DNA of 64,000 bases from Lysinibacillus boronitolerans JCM 21713 = 10a = NBRC 103108 (GCF_000772935.1 NZ_JPVR01000075.1:124001-188000); one strand, 5' to 3'; positions 44,175-52,859 are shown, counted from the stretch's first letter. Program-made: numbers and translations. Notes: a model not told the origin generated them from the sequence alone.

Positions 44175-44969
44175 TTGCTTAAATTACATGGTATTAATAA
44201 GGTATTTAATGAAGGAACACCAGATGAGAAGATTGCACTTGCAGAGATAAACCTACATTTAAAGCCAGGTGATTTTGTGACAATCATTGGTAGTAATGGT
44301 GCAGGTAAATCAACGATGATGAACATGATTTCAGGTGCCTTAACACCCGATTTTGGGACAGTGTTAATTGATGGTAATAATGTGACAAGTTTGCCTGAAT
44401 ATAAACGCTCTCAATACATTGGTCGTGTCTTTCAGGACCCAATGGCGGGAACCGCGCCTACGATGACAATTGAAGAAAATCTAGCACTAGCATACTCTCG
44501 CAATAAGCATAGAGGGCTACGTAATGGTGTGGATAAAAAGCGTCGGGAATTTTTTAAAGAATCACTAGAGATGCTTGGTCTAAATCTTGAGAATCGCCTT
44601 TCTGCTAAGGTAGGCTTACTTTCAGGTGGGGAACGTCAAGCTTTGTCGCTCTTAATGGCTACCTTTACAAAGCCATCTATTTTATTGCTGGATGAGCATA
44701 CGGCTGCACTTGATCCATCACGTGCAGAGTTAATTACTCGTATTACGAAGTATTTAGTGGAAAAAGATAATTTAACGACATTAATGGTAACGCACAATAT
44801 GCAGCAAGCATTAGATTTAGGCAATCGTCTTATTATGATGGACAAAGGCCAAATCATTTTAGAAGTTGGTGAAGATCGCAAACATGAATTAACAATCCCT
44901 GATTTAATGGCTGAGTTTGAACGTATTCGTGGTGAAAAAATGAATTCAGACCGTGCTCTATTAGGCTAA
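44175..44969 (+). CDS. ABC transporter ATP-binding protein
   Basis: The 264-residue ATPase of the importer. Walker A is GSNGAGKST (about residues 38-46), the signature LSGGERQALSLLMA (about 150-163), Walker B ILLLDEHTAALD (about 170-181; note His instead of the usual Pro after Glu) and the switch His in MVTHNM. The first codon is TTG, eight bases after GGGAGG. A terminator follows. Confidence 0.9.
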   Translation: MLKLHGINKVFNEGTPDEKIALAEINLHLKPGDFVTIIGSNGAGKSTMMNMISGALTPDFGTVLIDGNNVTSLPEYKRSQYIGRVFQDPMAGTAPTMTIEENLALAYSRNKHRGLRNGVDKKRREFFKESLEMLGLNLENRLSAKVGLLSGGERQALSLLMATFTKPSILLLDEHTAALDPSRAELITRITKYLVEKDNLTTLMVTHNMQQALDLGNRLIMMDKGQIILEVGEDRKHELTIPDLMAEFERIRGEKMNSDRALLG

Positions 44970-44976
44970 TAACGAA

Positions 44977-45006
44977 ACGCTCATACAATAGTATGGGCGT
45001 TTTTTA
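44977..45006 (+). terminator. Terminator of the three-gene ABC importer
   Basis: ACGCTCATAC pairs with GTATGGGCGT over four bases, followed by T6. Confidence 0.85.
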
Positions 45007-45031
45007 GGGTAATAAAATGAAAGATAAACAT

Positions 45032-45061
45032 AAAAAAGCCTCACTTGCAGTGAAGTGAGAC
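45032..45061 (-). terminator. Terminator after ilvA
   Basis: On the minus strand GTCTCACTT pairs with AAGTGAGGC, followed by T6. Confidence 0.85.
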
Positions 45062-45069
45062 TCTTCATT

Positions 45070-46332
45070 TTAAACGAGTAAGCCAAATAGTTGAATGTCG
45101 TTGTTTACTTCCTTGTATTTAAAGCCGAATTCATCCATTCGGGCAAGTAGTCCTTCATATTCAGCACGATCACCTAGCTCAATACCGACTAGTGCAGGGC
45201 CACTTTCTTTATTGTTTTTCTTCGTATATTCAAAGGTAGTAATGTCATCGTTTGGTCCTAGTACGCTAGTGAGGAATTGACGTAATGCTCCTGCACGCTG
45301 AGGGAAGCTGACGATAAAGTAGTAAAGTAAGCCTTCATGAATAAGTGACTTTTCTTTAATCTCCTGCATCCGTCCAATGTCATTATTACCGCCACTGATG
45401 ATGACAACAACTGACTTACCTTTAATTTCTTCTTTATAAAAATCAAGAGCTGCCACTGATAATGCTCCAGCTGGCTCAGCGATAATTGCGTGTTTATTAT
45501 ATAGATCTAGAATGGTCGTACATACTTTGCCTTCAGGTACAAGAACTATATCATCTAAATAGCGACGACAAACATCATAAGTGTGGTGACCGACGCATTT
45601 TACAGCAGCACCATCCACGAATTTATCAATCCAATCAAGGGCAACTGCGCCACCTTCAGCAAAGGCAGCCTTCATACTACCAGCACCAGCGGGTTCCACA
45701 CCAATAATTTTGCTAGAAGGAGAGAGATTTTTAATGTAGGCAGACACGCCTGACATTAAGCCACCACCACCAATACTACCGAATACGTAGTCGATAGGCT
45801 CCTCCATATCATTCATAATTTCTACGGCTACCGTCCCTTGACCAGCAATGACATCGAAATCATCAAATGGGTGAATGAAAATCTTACCATGCTCTTCACA
45901 ATAGCTTAACGCGCTTTCAGCAGAATCATCGAATGTATCTCCCGCCAAAATAATTTCTACATATTCGCGTCCAAACATACGCACTTGGTCTATTTTTTGC
46001 TTCGGCGTTGTTTGAGGCATAAAAATGCTTGCTTGAATTTTTAATTGGGCACAGGCATAAGCTACTCCTTGTGCATGATTGCCTGCACTTGCACAGACAA
46101 CTCCAGCATTGCGTGCTTCATCCTCGATTTTTTTAATTTTATAATAGGCACCACGAAGCTTGAATGAGCGTACATGCTGTAGATCTTCGCGTTTAATATA
46201 AATATTAGCTCCGTATTTCTCGGATAAATAGTCGTTTTTTTGTAGTGGTGTATGCACAACTACATCTTTTAAAAAATGATGTGCAATCAAGACATTCTCC
46301 ACTTGCACGGTTCTAGTATCAGCAACTTCCAT
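45070..46332 (-). CDS. ilvA: Threonine ammonia-lyase (threonine dehydratase)
   Basis: A 420-residue PLP enzyme that deaminates threonine to 2-oxobutyrate, the first step to isoleucine. PLP lysine Lys58 lies in VRSFKLRGAYYK, followed by VCASAGNHAQGVAYAC (about 80-95) and the SIGGGGLMSG phosphate loop. The final ~90 residues form one ACT-like regulatory domain (IVSFPQRAGALRQFL onward), the layout of the shorter Bacillus-type IlvA. The ATG at 46332 follows GGAGG by 9 bases; that at 46341 abuts it. No T-box is seen upstream. Confidence 0.95.
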   Translation of the reverse strand: MEVADTRTVQVENVLIAHHFLKDVVVHTPLQKNDYLSEKYGANIYIKREDLQHVRSFKLRGAYYKIKKIEDEARNAGVVCASAGNHAQGVAYACAQLKIQASIFMPQTTPKQKIDQVRMFGREYVEIILAGDTFDDSAESALSYCEEHGKIFIHPFDDFDVIAGQGTVAVEIMNDMEEPIDYVFGSIGGGGLMSGVSAYIKNLSPSSKIIGVEPAGAGSMKAAFAEGGAVALDWIDKFVDGAAVKCVGHHTYDVCRRYLDDIVLVPEGKVCTTILDLYNKHAIIAEPAGALSVAALDFYKEEIKGKSVVVIISGGNNDIGRMQEIKEKSLIHEGLLYYFIVSFPQRAGALRQFLTSVLGPNDDITTFEYTKKNNKESGPALVGIELGDRAEYEGLLARMDEFGFKYKEVNNDIQLFGLLV

Positions 46333-46632
46333 AGTATTCATCCTCCGTTATACGTTTAAAACATTTATCTATGATAGCACACTTTATTTGCTTTTTGTGA
46401 TTAATTTTTAGTAAATTCTAAATTTTCCGTGTCTATTTGAAGATGTAAGCGTTTTATCTTTATATAGCCTATTTTTTTGTCAAAAAAGCGATGTGTGAGA
46501 CCTCCAAATAGTGCATTTTAAGTGAGGAAAATCATTCAAACTCTGTTGAATCAATCTTAAAAAATACAACTCTCATAACAAAAATGGTCAAGCATATACT
46601 AGATTAGCTTAGGCCAAGTAGGAGGGTATGTA
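46333..46632. other. Divergent ilvA/terC intergenic region
   Basis: About 300 bases without a gene. It has a cre-like string TGTAAGCGTTTTAT (46444-46457, 12 of 14 to consensus). I saw no T-box for ilvA and no Mn-type (yybP-ykoY) riboswitch for the TerC gene, either of which occurs with such genes elsewhere. Confidence 0.55.
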
Positions 46633-47376
46633 GTGGAAATCATTCAAGGAATTTTATCAACATATTGGAAATTTTTTGATTTTGCGATGTGGCAAGAAGT
46701 ATTAATGGACCCTGTCTCCTGGGGACTAATATCCTCATTAATTATTATAGAAGGTTTGCTGTCAGCAGATAATGCATTGGTATTAGCGGTACTAGTGAAA
46801 CATTTACCAGATAAACAGCGAAAACGGGCATTAATGTATGGTATGTTAGGTGCCTATTTTTTTAGATTTTTATTTATTGGTATAGGTGTTTATCTCGTAG
46901 AATTTTGGTTTATTAAAGTATTAGGTGCTTTATATTTAGGCTGGCTTTGTATAGCTCATTTCCTTCATATAGGGAATGAGGATAGTGTGAAAGAGGTAAA
47001 GAGGTCAGGGTGGATGGTACGTCTTTTTGGCACGTTTTGGGCAACTGTCATTTCGGTTGAGCTAATGGATATTGCCTTTTCAATTGACTCAATTTTCGCT
47101 GCCTTTGCGATATCAGATCAAGTTTGGGTACTTTTAATAGGAGGGATGTTAGGGATATTAATGATGAGGACCATTGCAGGTGTTTTTTTAATCATTATCG
47201 AAAAAATTCCAGAGCTTGAAGCAACGGCCTTCATTATTATAGGTGTCATCGGCTTAAAAATGTTAGTGAGTGTCTTCAATGTCCATATACCTCATTATTT
47301 ATTCTTCCTTTTCTTAGTGATTGCTTTTTCCATTACAATCATTGTGCATATGATGAAGAGAGTAAGAGCTGCCTAA
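46633..47376 (+). CDS. TerC-family integral membrane protein
   Basis: A 247-residue membrane protein of the TerC family. Bacillus members such as YkoY and MeeF/YceF export manganese or load it into secreted enzymes. The family hallmark, acidic residues within helices, is visible in IEGLLSADNALVLAVLV (about residues 39-55) and in VSVELMDIAFSIDSIFAAFA (about 141-160). Seven membrane segments are likely. The start is a GTG six bases after AGGAGGG. It is a single gene divergent from ilvA. The substrate is inferred from the family. Confidence 0.88.
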   Translation: MEIIQGILSTYWKFFDFAMWQEVLMDPVSWGLISSLIIIEGLLSADNALVLAVLVKHLPDKQRKRALMYGMLGAYFFRFLFIGIGVYLVEFWFIKVLGALYLGWLCIAHFLHIGNEDSVKEVKRSGWMVRLFGTFWATVISVELMDIAFSIDSIFAAFAISDQVWVLLIGGMLGILMMRTIAGVFLIIIEKIPELEATAFIIIGVIGLKMLVSVFNVHIPHYLFFLFLVIAFSITIIVHMMKRVRAA

Positions 47377-47378
47377 TT

Positions 47379-47416
47379 AAAAGTACTGTTCTCCAAAAAT
47401 GAGAACAGTACTTTTT
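47379..47416. terminator. Bidirectional terminator between terC and bshB2
   Basis: AAAAGTACTGTTCTC pairs with GAGAACAGTACTTTT over seven bases, with T runs on both strands. Confidence 0.92.
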
Positions 47417-48106
47417 TTATTTTACATATTTATCTGGGTCAACAATATAGAACTTTTCAACATTTAGCCAGCTCTCACTCATTGGTTCGCCGTCATCAAT
47501 ACGTTTTTCAGTTTCCTGCATCATCCAACCAGTCTGAGATGCATGGGCTTGTAATGCTTTTAATTTGTCCATTCGCATTTCACGAATATCGTAAACAACA
47601 TGTGGTTCTCCATTTTTTTCAATCGTATCATTGGCGAAGGCACAGCCGAATACTTGTGGACGAGCAGCCTTTGGCATACGACGTACAGCTTCAACTACCG
47701 CACGTGCTGTTGCTTCATGGTCTGGGTGGACAGCAAAGCCAGGTAAGAAAGTGAAAATTAAAGAGGGCATTAGTTCTTCGATTAGCCCTTCCATTAGCTT
47801 TACCATCTTCTCATCATCTTCAAATTCAATTGTTTTATCACGTAGACCAAGCATACGTAAATCTTGAATACCCATTGCCTCTGCTGCTGCAACTAATTCC
47901 TTACGGCGGATTTCAGGTAAAGACTCGCGCGTTGCAAAGGGTGGATTACCTAAATTACGTCCCATTTCGCCTAATGTTAAACAGGCATATGTAACAGGTG
48001 TATTCATTTTCTTTGTATAGTAGGCGATGGTCCCAGCAACTGAAAAAGCCTCGTCATCTGGGTGAGGGTACACAATTAAAATATGACGTTGTGGTTGTAA
48101 ATTCAA
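47417..48106 (-). CDS. bshB2: Bacillithiol biosynthesis deacetylase BshB2
   Basis: A 229-residue LmbE/PIG-L-type zinc deacetylase resembling B. subtilis YojG, which removes acetate from GlcNAc-malate in bacillithiol synthesis or from bacillithiol S-conjugates. Zinc-site motifs are HPDDEAF (15-21) and FAVHPDHEATARAV (about 113-126), both intact. The TTG at 48106 sits 7 bases after AAGGGGG, within the end of yojF; the longer frame from 48157 has no ribosome site. The overlap with yojF means translational coupling, as in B. subtilis yojF-yojG. Confidence 0.9.
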   Translation of the reverse strand: MNLQPQRHILIVYPHPDDEAFSVAGTIAYYTKKMNTPVTYACLTLGEMGRNLGNPPFATRESLPEIRRKELVAAAEAMGIQDLRMLGLRDKTIEFEDDEKMVKLMEGLIEELMPSLIFTFLPGFAVHPDHEATARAVVEAVRRMPKAARPQVFGCAFANDTIEKNGEPHVVYDIREMRMDKLKALQAHASQTGWMMQETEKRIDDGEPMSESWLNVEKFYIVDPDKYVK

Positions 48107-48119
48107 ATAGTCGTCCCCC

Positions 48120-48470
48120 TTAGTAAGTAAATGGCGTTTCACTAATTTCAAGTGCAATCGCCAATTTTCCAGAGTAGTCTAGTCCAGCCATTAATAAACG
48201 GCCTAAATCATCTAATTCGAAATGTGTAATGCCCTGAGCATAAACCCAGCCATGAGGTAATTTTAAACCAACACGATGAGGTGCATGATCTACAACCTTA
48301 GCAAGTTCATAATTAATTTTAGCATTACGAATAAAAGCACCTGCATTAAAAAACTGTTCATCATAGTGTGCTGCGTAAGATCCGTTTGTCGTCTCAAGAT
48401 GAATATAAACGTCTTTGTTGGCGAAAGAATTCAGCAATGTTTGCAACGTCTCTACTTGTACTTCTTGCAT
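48120..48470 (-). CDS. yojF: YojF-family protein (DUF1806)
   Basis: A 116-residue protein matching B. subtilis YojF in length and in its place directly before the bshB2 gene. It is a small beta-rich DUF1806 protein of unknown role, possibly an accessory to BshB2. Recognisable segments are HLETTNGSYAAH, GAFIRNAKINY, and the LPHGWVYAQGITH block. The ATG at 48470 lies 8 bases after AGAGGAG; longer frames from 48524 have poorer ribosome sites. Confidence 0.82.
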   Translation of the reverse strand: MQEVQVETLQTLLNSFANKDVYIHLETTNGSYAAHYDEQFFNAGAFIRNAKINYELAKVVDHAPHRVGLKLPHGWVYAQGITHFELDDLGRLLMAGLDYSGKLAIALEISETPFTY

Positions 48471-48944
48471 CTTAACACTCCTCTCGATCATTTCTCCTTT
48501 AAGTATAGTAAAAAAAATTCGCAAAGGGAAATTGATTGCTTTGATATGAAAAATTGATTGTATTTATATACCACTGCGCCACGGGATTCGAATTTTTTGA
48601 GAGTGTGAAACATCAAGGGAAATAAATCATCATCTCTAAATCTATGACAAGTTCCTAAGCAATATTCTTGAAAAAATTATTGTAATGTATCAATATAGGG
48701 AATGTGGAAATAAATATGTACAAAATGTGTCGTTTCGTATTGTATCCGTTTTCACATCTGAAAAGATATTGCAACCATGATTTCTTCCTAATTCGTGTGT
48801 GTAGACAGCTCCAATTGTTGAAGGGAGTATTATTTCAGAAATAACGAATTCTATCTTGGTACAATAGATGACGTTCCTTGAACAGGCTAAAATTGGTAGC
48901 TGTGAAAAAGGGAAGAATGATGAAGCTCATTATCATAGTATAAT
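48471..48944. other. Unexplained intergenic stretch upstream of yojF
   Basis: About 470 bases with no supported gene on either strand. A tRNA-like string near 48571-48593 lacks a T-stem and is not a tRNA. A TATAAT string at 48939-48944 abuts the next hairpin but has no good -35 element. The stretch may hold an untranslated transcript ending at the strong terminator 48945-48987. Confidence 0.5.
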
Positions 48945-48987
48945 AAAAACCGCGACTCTCTTTTATGACGGAGAGTCGCGGTTTTTT
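48945..48987. terminator. Very strong bidirectional terminator
   Basis: AAAAACCGCGACTCTC pairs with GAGAGTCGCGGTTTTT over ten bases, with T runs both ways. On the minus strand it ends the gene at 49017-49298; on the plus strand no annotated gene precedes it. Confidence 0.92.
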
Positions 48988-49016
48988 ATTAAAAATTAGT
49001 GTAGGCTATGTATTTG

Positions 49017-49298
49017 TTAGTAGCGATTAAGCTTTCGTTCTATTGTATCTAAACGATTATTAACATTTTGTAATTGTTTAAACATTTGCTTCATATAAAG
49101 ATTTTGATCCTGTTTTTCATTATTTTTGGCATGTGCCAATTCTTCCTCCTCCTGCAGAGCTAATATTGTGGCAAGGGTGGATAAAGAGTAACCGAGTGTT
49201 AATACGATGGAAGCAATTACTTCAACTTTTGAAGAGGTGATTTCTCCAGCTAGTAAACCTGATTCTTCCGTTAAGTCCTCTACCTTATTTTTTTTCAT
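49017..49298 (-). CDS. Small single-pass membrane protein with coiled coil
   Basis: A 93-residue protein I do not recognise. An acidic N-terminus is followed by one hydrophobic segment (about residues 28-50, VEVIASIVLTLGYSLSTLAT), then a charged helical tail with heptad-like spacing (MKQMFKQLQNVNNRLDTIERKL). The start is the ATG behind GGGAGGGG. Its own terminator lies downstream and the next gene is divergent, so it is transcribed alone. Confidence 0.7.
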   Translation of the reverse strand: MKKNKVEDLTEESGLLAGEITSSKVEVIASIVLTLGYSLSTLATILALQEEEELAHAKNNEKQDQNLYMKQMFKQLQNVNNRLDTIERKLNRY

Positions 49299-49493
49299 TT
49301 TTTCCCCTCCCATACAGCTAATATATGGGGTGGGAAGCATTAACGTATCTTGTCCTATTTTAATCTTTATCTGATAGATGCTAATCATTAACGGATTGTT
49401 TAATGTTTGTAATTTTCTAATAATTACATTGATTTTTCCATTTAAATATAGCATTATAGTAGGAATAAACAAACGTTTAGAGGGGGAAATGAT

Positions 49494-50042
49494 GTGAATA
49501 AGGACTTTAAATATTGTAAGGAATCAAGAGTGATGCGTACAAGTCGTGTGTTTCCAAACGATGTGAATAATCATAATACATTATTTGGTGGACGGTTGAT
49601 GAGCGATATTGATCAGGTTGCTTCTATTTCGGCTGCAAAGCACAGCAGGAAAGATTGTGTCACAGCTTCAACTGATTCTGTTGATTTTCTACATCCCATT
49701 CGCCCTACAGATTCGGTTTATTTCGAATCCTATGTAACATGGACTGGAAGATCTTCTATGGAGGTTTTTGTCAAAGTTATTTCTGAAAACTTGAAAACTG
49801 GAGAGAGAAAGGTGGCAGCGACTGCATTATTAACATTTGTGGCATTGGATGAAAATAATAAACCAGCGCTGGTCCCACGAGTAATTCCTGAAACAGTAGA
49901 AGAGACAAAATTGCATCAAACAGCTTCAGAACGAGCGAAGGCACGTGCTGAACGTAAAAAGGAAAGTAAAGCGTTAGCGCAATTTATATCTATGAATGAT
50001 CCATGGGATTATCGGCTAGAAATGATGGAGAATTATATGTAA
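49494..50042 (+). CDS. Acyl-CoA thioesterase (hotdog fold, YkhA-like)
   Basis: A 182-residue hotdog thioesterase of the YkhA/YciA-like group, hydrolysing acyl-CoA to free acid and CoA. The conserved block VFPNDVNNHNTLFGGRLMSDID (split over residues 19-40) carries the catalytic Asn/Asp area. It is followed by TASTDSVDFLHPIRPTDSV and a charged C-terminal tail rich in Ala, Arg and Lys (about 145-165). The start is a GTG about 8 bases after AGAGGGGG. It is a single-gene unit. Confidence 0.87.
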   Translation: MNKDFKYCKESRVMRTSRVFPNDVNNHNTLFGGRLMSDIDQVASISAAKHSRKDCVTASTDSVDFLHPIRPTDSVYFESYVTWTGRSSMEVFVKVISENLKTGERKVAATALLTFVALDENNKPALVPRVIPETVEETKLHQTASERAKARAERKKESKALAQFISMNDPWDYRLEMMENYM

Positions 50043-50046
50043 AAAG

Positions 50047-50083
50047 AGGGATGTCTCAAATGACTTTGAGACATCCCTTTCAT
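50047..50083. terminator. Bidirectional terminator between the thioesterase and pdxK
   Basis: AGGGATGTCTCAAA pairs with TTTGAGACATCCCT over four bases, with T runs on both strands. Confidence 0.92.
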
Positions 50084-50085
50084 CT

Positions 50086-50916
50086 TTATATTTCTGTTAC
50101 TGTTACGTGTGGAGCGCCGAAGCGAGATTTCGCTCCATGCATGACAGGTCCTACATAATCATTTAACGCCCAACCATGTGCAATAGCAGCAGATACAAAC
50201 TCTTTTGCTTCAATGACTGCATCTTTAATAGTAAGACCGTTAGCAAGATTGGCTGTTACAGATGCAGCAAATGTACAGCCTGCACCGTGGTTATTTGTAG
50301 ATGCAACTTTTTCAGATTCTAATAAGTAGAATGCTTCACCATCAAAGAATAAGTCTGTTGCTTTTTCTGTAGCTAGGGCCTTTCCACCTTTAATGACAAC
50401 AGCTTTAGCCCCTAGCTCATGGATTTTGCGAGCGGCCATCTTCATGTCGTCAATGTTTTTAGGTGTACCTATGCCAGCTAATTGTCCAGCTTCAAAAAGG
50501 TTTGGTGTTGTTACCGTTGCTAGTGGTAAAAGATGCTGAATCATGGCATCTGTATTACCGGGATTCAGTACTTCATCGTCCCCTTTGCATACCATAACAG
50601 GATCGATGACAACATTTGTAGTGCCTGAATTTGCGATAGCCTCTCCAGCAATACGGATAATTTCCTCTGTTGAGAGCATCCCTGTTTTAATGGCATCAAT
50701 TCCTGTTGAAAGAGCTGTGTCAATTTGTTTTTGTAGTAAATCAGTTGGCAAAGGTGTGACGTTGTGTGTCCAGCCATTCGGGTCCATTGTTACGACAACT
50801 GTTAATGCCACCATACCATATGTACCATGCTCCTGAAATGTTTTAAGGTCGGCTTGCATCCCTGCACCGCCTGATGTATCTGAACCAGCAATTGTTAATG
50901 TTTTTTTTAGAGTCAT
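50086..50916 (-). CDS. pdxK: Pyridoxine/HMP kinase (PdxK/ThiD family)
   Basis: A 276-residue ribokinase-fold kinase. It matches B. subtilis PdxK (YwdB, once called ThiD), which phosphorylates pyridoxine, pyridoxal and pyridoxamine. Motifs: TIAGSDTSGGAGMQADLKTF (split over residues 8-27), VIDPVMVCKGDD (about 103-114), KGGKA, and the anion-hole NNHGAGCTFAA (about 208-218), where Cys in GAGC is typical of this group. The ung neighbour supports PdxK over a thiamin-pathway ThiD. Confidence 0.85.
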   Translation of the reverse strand: MTLKKTLTIAGSDTSGGAGMQADLKTFQEHGTYGMVALTVVVTMDPNGWTHNVTPLPTDLLQKQIDTALSTGIDAIKTGMLSTEEIIRIAGEAIANSGTTNVVIDPVMVCKGDDEVLNPGNTDAMIQHLLPLATVTTPNLFEAGQLAGIGTPKNIDDMKMAARKIHELGAKAVVIKGGKALATEKATDLFFDGEAFYLLESEKVASTNNHGAGCTFAASVTANLANGLTIKDAVIEAKEFVSAAIAHGWALNDYVGPVMHGAKSRFGAPHVTVTEI

Positions 50917-51092
50917 TTTTAAAGATCTCCTTTATTGTCTAGAGTTATAAAATTACCATCTAGTATAGTCTGATTCTGATTCTATAAAAATAGCCAGAAT
51001 ACTATATTTTTATATGGTCAGTTTCAACTGATGCTTGAATTCATCGTTAATTTTTTGTACCGTTGTAAGAAGAGAAAGGGGCTTAAAGAGCG

Positions 51093-51770
51093 ATGAAACA
51101 AGTATTCCCGAATGATTGGCAAGAAGTACTCAAAGATGAATTAGAAAAACCTTACTATCAAAAACTACGTCAATTTGTCGCAAATGAATATTCGACACAA
51201 ACCATTTATCCACCTATGAATGATGTAATGAACGCATTTTATACAACAGCATATCATGATGTGAAAGTTATTATTTTAGGACAAGATCCTTATCATGGAC
51301 CTAATCAAGCTCATGGGCTAAGCTTTTCTGTTAAACCAGGTATTCCACATCCTCCTAGCTTACGGAACATGTTGCAAGAGCTACAGGATGATTTAGGCTG
51401 TCCAATTCCTCAAAATGGAACACTAACAAAGTGGGCTGAACAGGGTGTTATGCTATTAAATACGGTGCTTACAGTTCGAGCAGGACAAGCGAATTCCCAT
51501 AAAGAACAAGGGTGGGAGCAATTTACCGATGCTGTTATCGATCTATTAGCTGCAAGGGAAGAACCACTAATTTTTGTATTGTGGGGTAAACCAGCACAAC
51601 GCAAAAAGCAATTAATCCGAAAATATAAAACACCTCATGTCATACTCGAAGCGCCACACCCAAGTCCATTAAGTGCTTATCGAGGATTCTTTGGCAGTAA
51701 ACCTTATTCAAAGATTAATCAGCAATTAGTAGAGTGGGGCAAGCAGCCAATTGATTGGTGTTTAGAATAG
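51093..51770 (+). CDS. ung: Uracil-DNA glycosylase
   Basis: A 225-residue family 1 UDG that removes uracil from DNA. The water-activating Asp65 is in GQDPYHG (63-69), the second motif HPSPLS (189-194) supplies His189, and the LLNTVLTV stretch lies between them. The length is that of the family. GAAAGGGG lies upstream of the ATG. It begins a same-strand set with a Cys-rich mini-protein, ywdI and ywdK, as in B. subtilis ywdG-ywdK. Confidence 0.97.
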   Translation: MKQVFPNDWQEVLKDELEKPYYQKLRQFVANEYSTQTIYPPMNDVMNAFYTTAYHDVKVIILGQDPYHGPNQAHGLSFSVKPGIPHPPSLRNMLQELQDDLGCPIPQNGTLTKWAEQGVMLLNTVLTVRAGQANSHKEQGWEQFTDAVIDLLAAREEPLIFVLWGKPAQRKKQLIRKYKTPHVILEAPHPSPLSAYRGFFGSKPYSKINQQLVEWGKQPIDWCLE

Positions 51771-51845
51771 ATTGGCACAAATCGTTTGCTTTATACGCTT
51801 TAGCAATCATGTTACATTTAATATAGAAGAAAGTGAGGGACATTG

Positions 51846-52022
51846 ATGAAGGTGAATTGTTTTAAGTGTCAATTTTTTAAAGTAACCTGGGACCCTCAAA
51901 CCCCACGCGCATGTTCAGCTTATGGCTTTAAAACAAAGCAAATACCATCCGTTGTTGTGAAGCAATCATCGGGTGTAGATTGTTTAAAATTCGTACCAAA
52001 AGTAGAAAGTGGGAGAATGTAA
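51846..52022 (+). CDS. Cys-rich mini-protein downstream of ung
   Basis: A 58-residue protein. It has Cys5-x2-Cys8, Cys23 and Cys46, a TWDPQTPRACSAYGFK centre, and an IPSVVVKQSSGVDCLKF end. I recall similar short proteins (CxxC, TW..P..C.A.GFK, P..VV..SSG..C..F) across many bacteria, which suggests a metal- or redox-binding unit of unknown function. GTGAGGG precedes the ATG by about 9 bases. The stop overlaps the ywdI start in TAATG, so translation is coupled. Confidence 0.8.
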   Translation: MKVNCFKCQFFKVTWDPQTPRACSAYGFKTKQIPSVVVKQSSGVDCLKFVPKVESGRM

Positions 52023-52288
52023 TGATTTCTTATCAAGCTGTTATACAGCAACTTGAAAAACAATTATCTAACGCCAAAAATGCGGGAAATGATCAGCAAA
52101 TTCGTGAGGCGCTTACAGCCATTCGAGCATTATGTGATGTGGTGTTAGATTCTTCAGGTGATGCACCATCTATCACTCCCCATAAGCACGTACCGCAGAT
52201 GCTTGTGTCAGAGACAAAACCATCCTCTTTATATACAGCAAAGATCGAAGAAGATGGAGCAAATGGCGATTCGATTTTTGATTTTTAA
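52022..52288 (+). CDS. ywdI: YwdI-family protein
   Basis: An 88-residue protein fitting B. subtilis YwdI in place and style. The first ~45 residues form a likely amphipathic helix pair (AVIQQLEKQLSNAKNAGNDQQIREALTAI, split), and the rest is polar and probably disordered. No function is known. The ATG overlaps the preceding stop by one base and follows GGGAGA. Confidence 0.72.
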   Translation: MISYQAVIQQLEKQLSNAKNAGNDQQIREALTAIRALCDVVLDSSGDAPSITPHKHVPQMLVSETKPSSLYTAKIEEDGANGDSIFDF

Positions 52289-52315
52289 TCCATTTTAAAG
52301 GCAGGGTAACGAAAA

Positions 52316-52696
52316 ATGAAAAGATTTATCGTGACAGGTGCTCTTCATGGCCTATTAGCAGTAGCATTCGGTGCATTTGGTGCACATGCTTTAAAGGAAG
52401 TTTTAGATGAATATAGTCGAGGTATTTGGGAAACGGCTGTGCAATATCAAATGTTTCACGCTACAGGATTATTAGTTATCGGTCTGTTAATGAGCTCTAA
52501 ACTATTAGGTGAAGTGAAACAATTAAATCTAGCAGGTATTTTCTTTAACCTTGGGATTGTTTTCTTTTCGGGGAGCTTATATGTTCTGGCGATAAGTGGA
52601 ATAAAAGTATTGGGAGCTATTACACCAATCGGTGGTGTACTATTTTTAGCTGGATGGCTACTTATTATTTTTACTGCTCTCAAGCATGCACGTTAA
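52316..52696 (+). CDS. ywdK: DUF423 membrane protein (YwdK)
   Basis: A 126-residue membrane protein of the DUF423 family with four hydrophobic segments (about residues 5-25, 45-65, 73-93 and 98-120). The signature GAFGAHALKE (about 20-29) and the WETAVQYQMFHATGLL block (about 42-57) are clear. The function of the family is unknown. It sits 27 bases after ywdI, as in B. subtilis. Confidence 0.88.
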   Translation: MKRFIVTGALHGLLAVAFGAFGAHALKEVLDEYSRGIWETAVQYQMFHATGLLVIGLLMSSKLLGEVKQLNLAGIFFNLGIVFFSGSLYVLAISGIKVLGAITPIGGVLFLAGWLLIIFTALKHAR

Positions 52697-52706
52697 TTTT
52701 AAGTTG

Positions 52707-52738
52707 ACTCTCTTACATTATTTGTAGGAGAGTTTTTC
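52707..52738 (+). terminator. Terminator of the ung-ywdK unit
   Basis: ACTCTCTTACA pairs with TGTAGGAGAGT (one G-U pair), followed by T5. Confidence 0.85.
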
Positions 52739-52859
52739 TTTGTGATCAGTCATAATTTTAAGATAGGGATTTAAATCCTATCCATTTTGTAAGAATTTAT
52801 AGTACACTACTACTATTACTTGCAATATTTCGAAAATACCAAAAGTGAGGTTATGTAGT

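Noticed and set aside
42046-44969. Naming the three-gene ABC importer as the tryptophan transporter TrpXYZ
   Set aside because: The binding-protein family fits, but there is no T-box upstream, and queT lies between it and trpB. The ligand cannot be set from sequence alone.
46333-46632. Search for a Mn (yybP-ykoY) riboswitch ahead of the TerC gene or a T-box ahead of ilvA
   Set aside because: No conserved core of either RNA could be found on either strand.
48571-48593. tRNA-like string on the minus strand (TTCGAATCCCGTGGCGCA)
   Set aside because: It resembles a T-loop plus acceptor end, but the upstream strand of the T-stem is missing and no anticodon or D arm can be folded. Chance resemblance or a very old remnant.
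48916-48944. TATAAT just before the hairpin at 48945 as a promoter of a small RNA
   Set aside because: The hexamer 17 bases upstream (AATGAT) is not a -35 element, and the start would fall inside a terminator hairpin.
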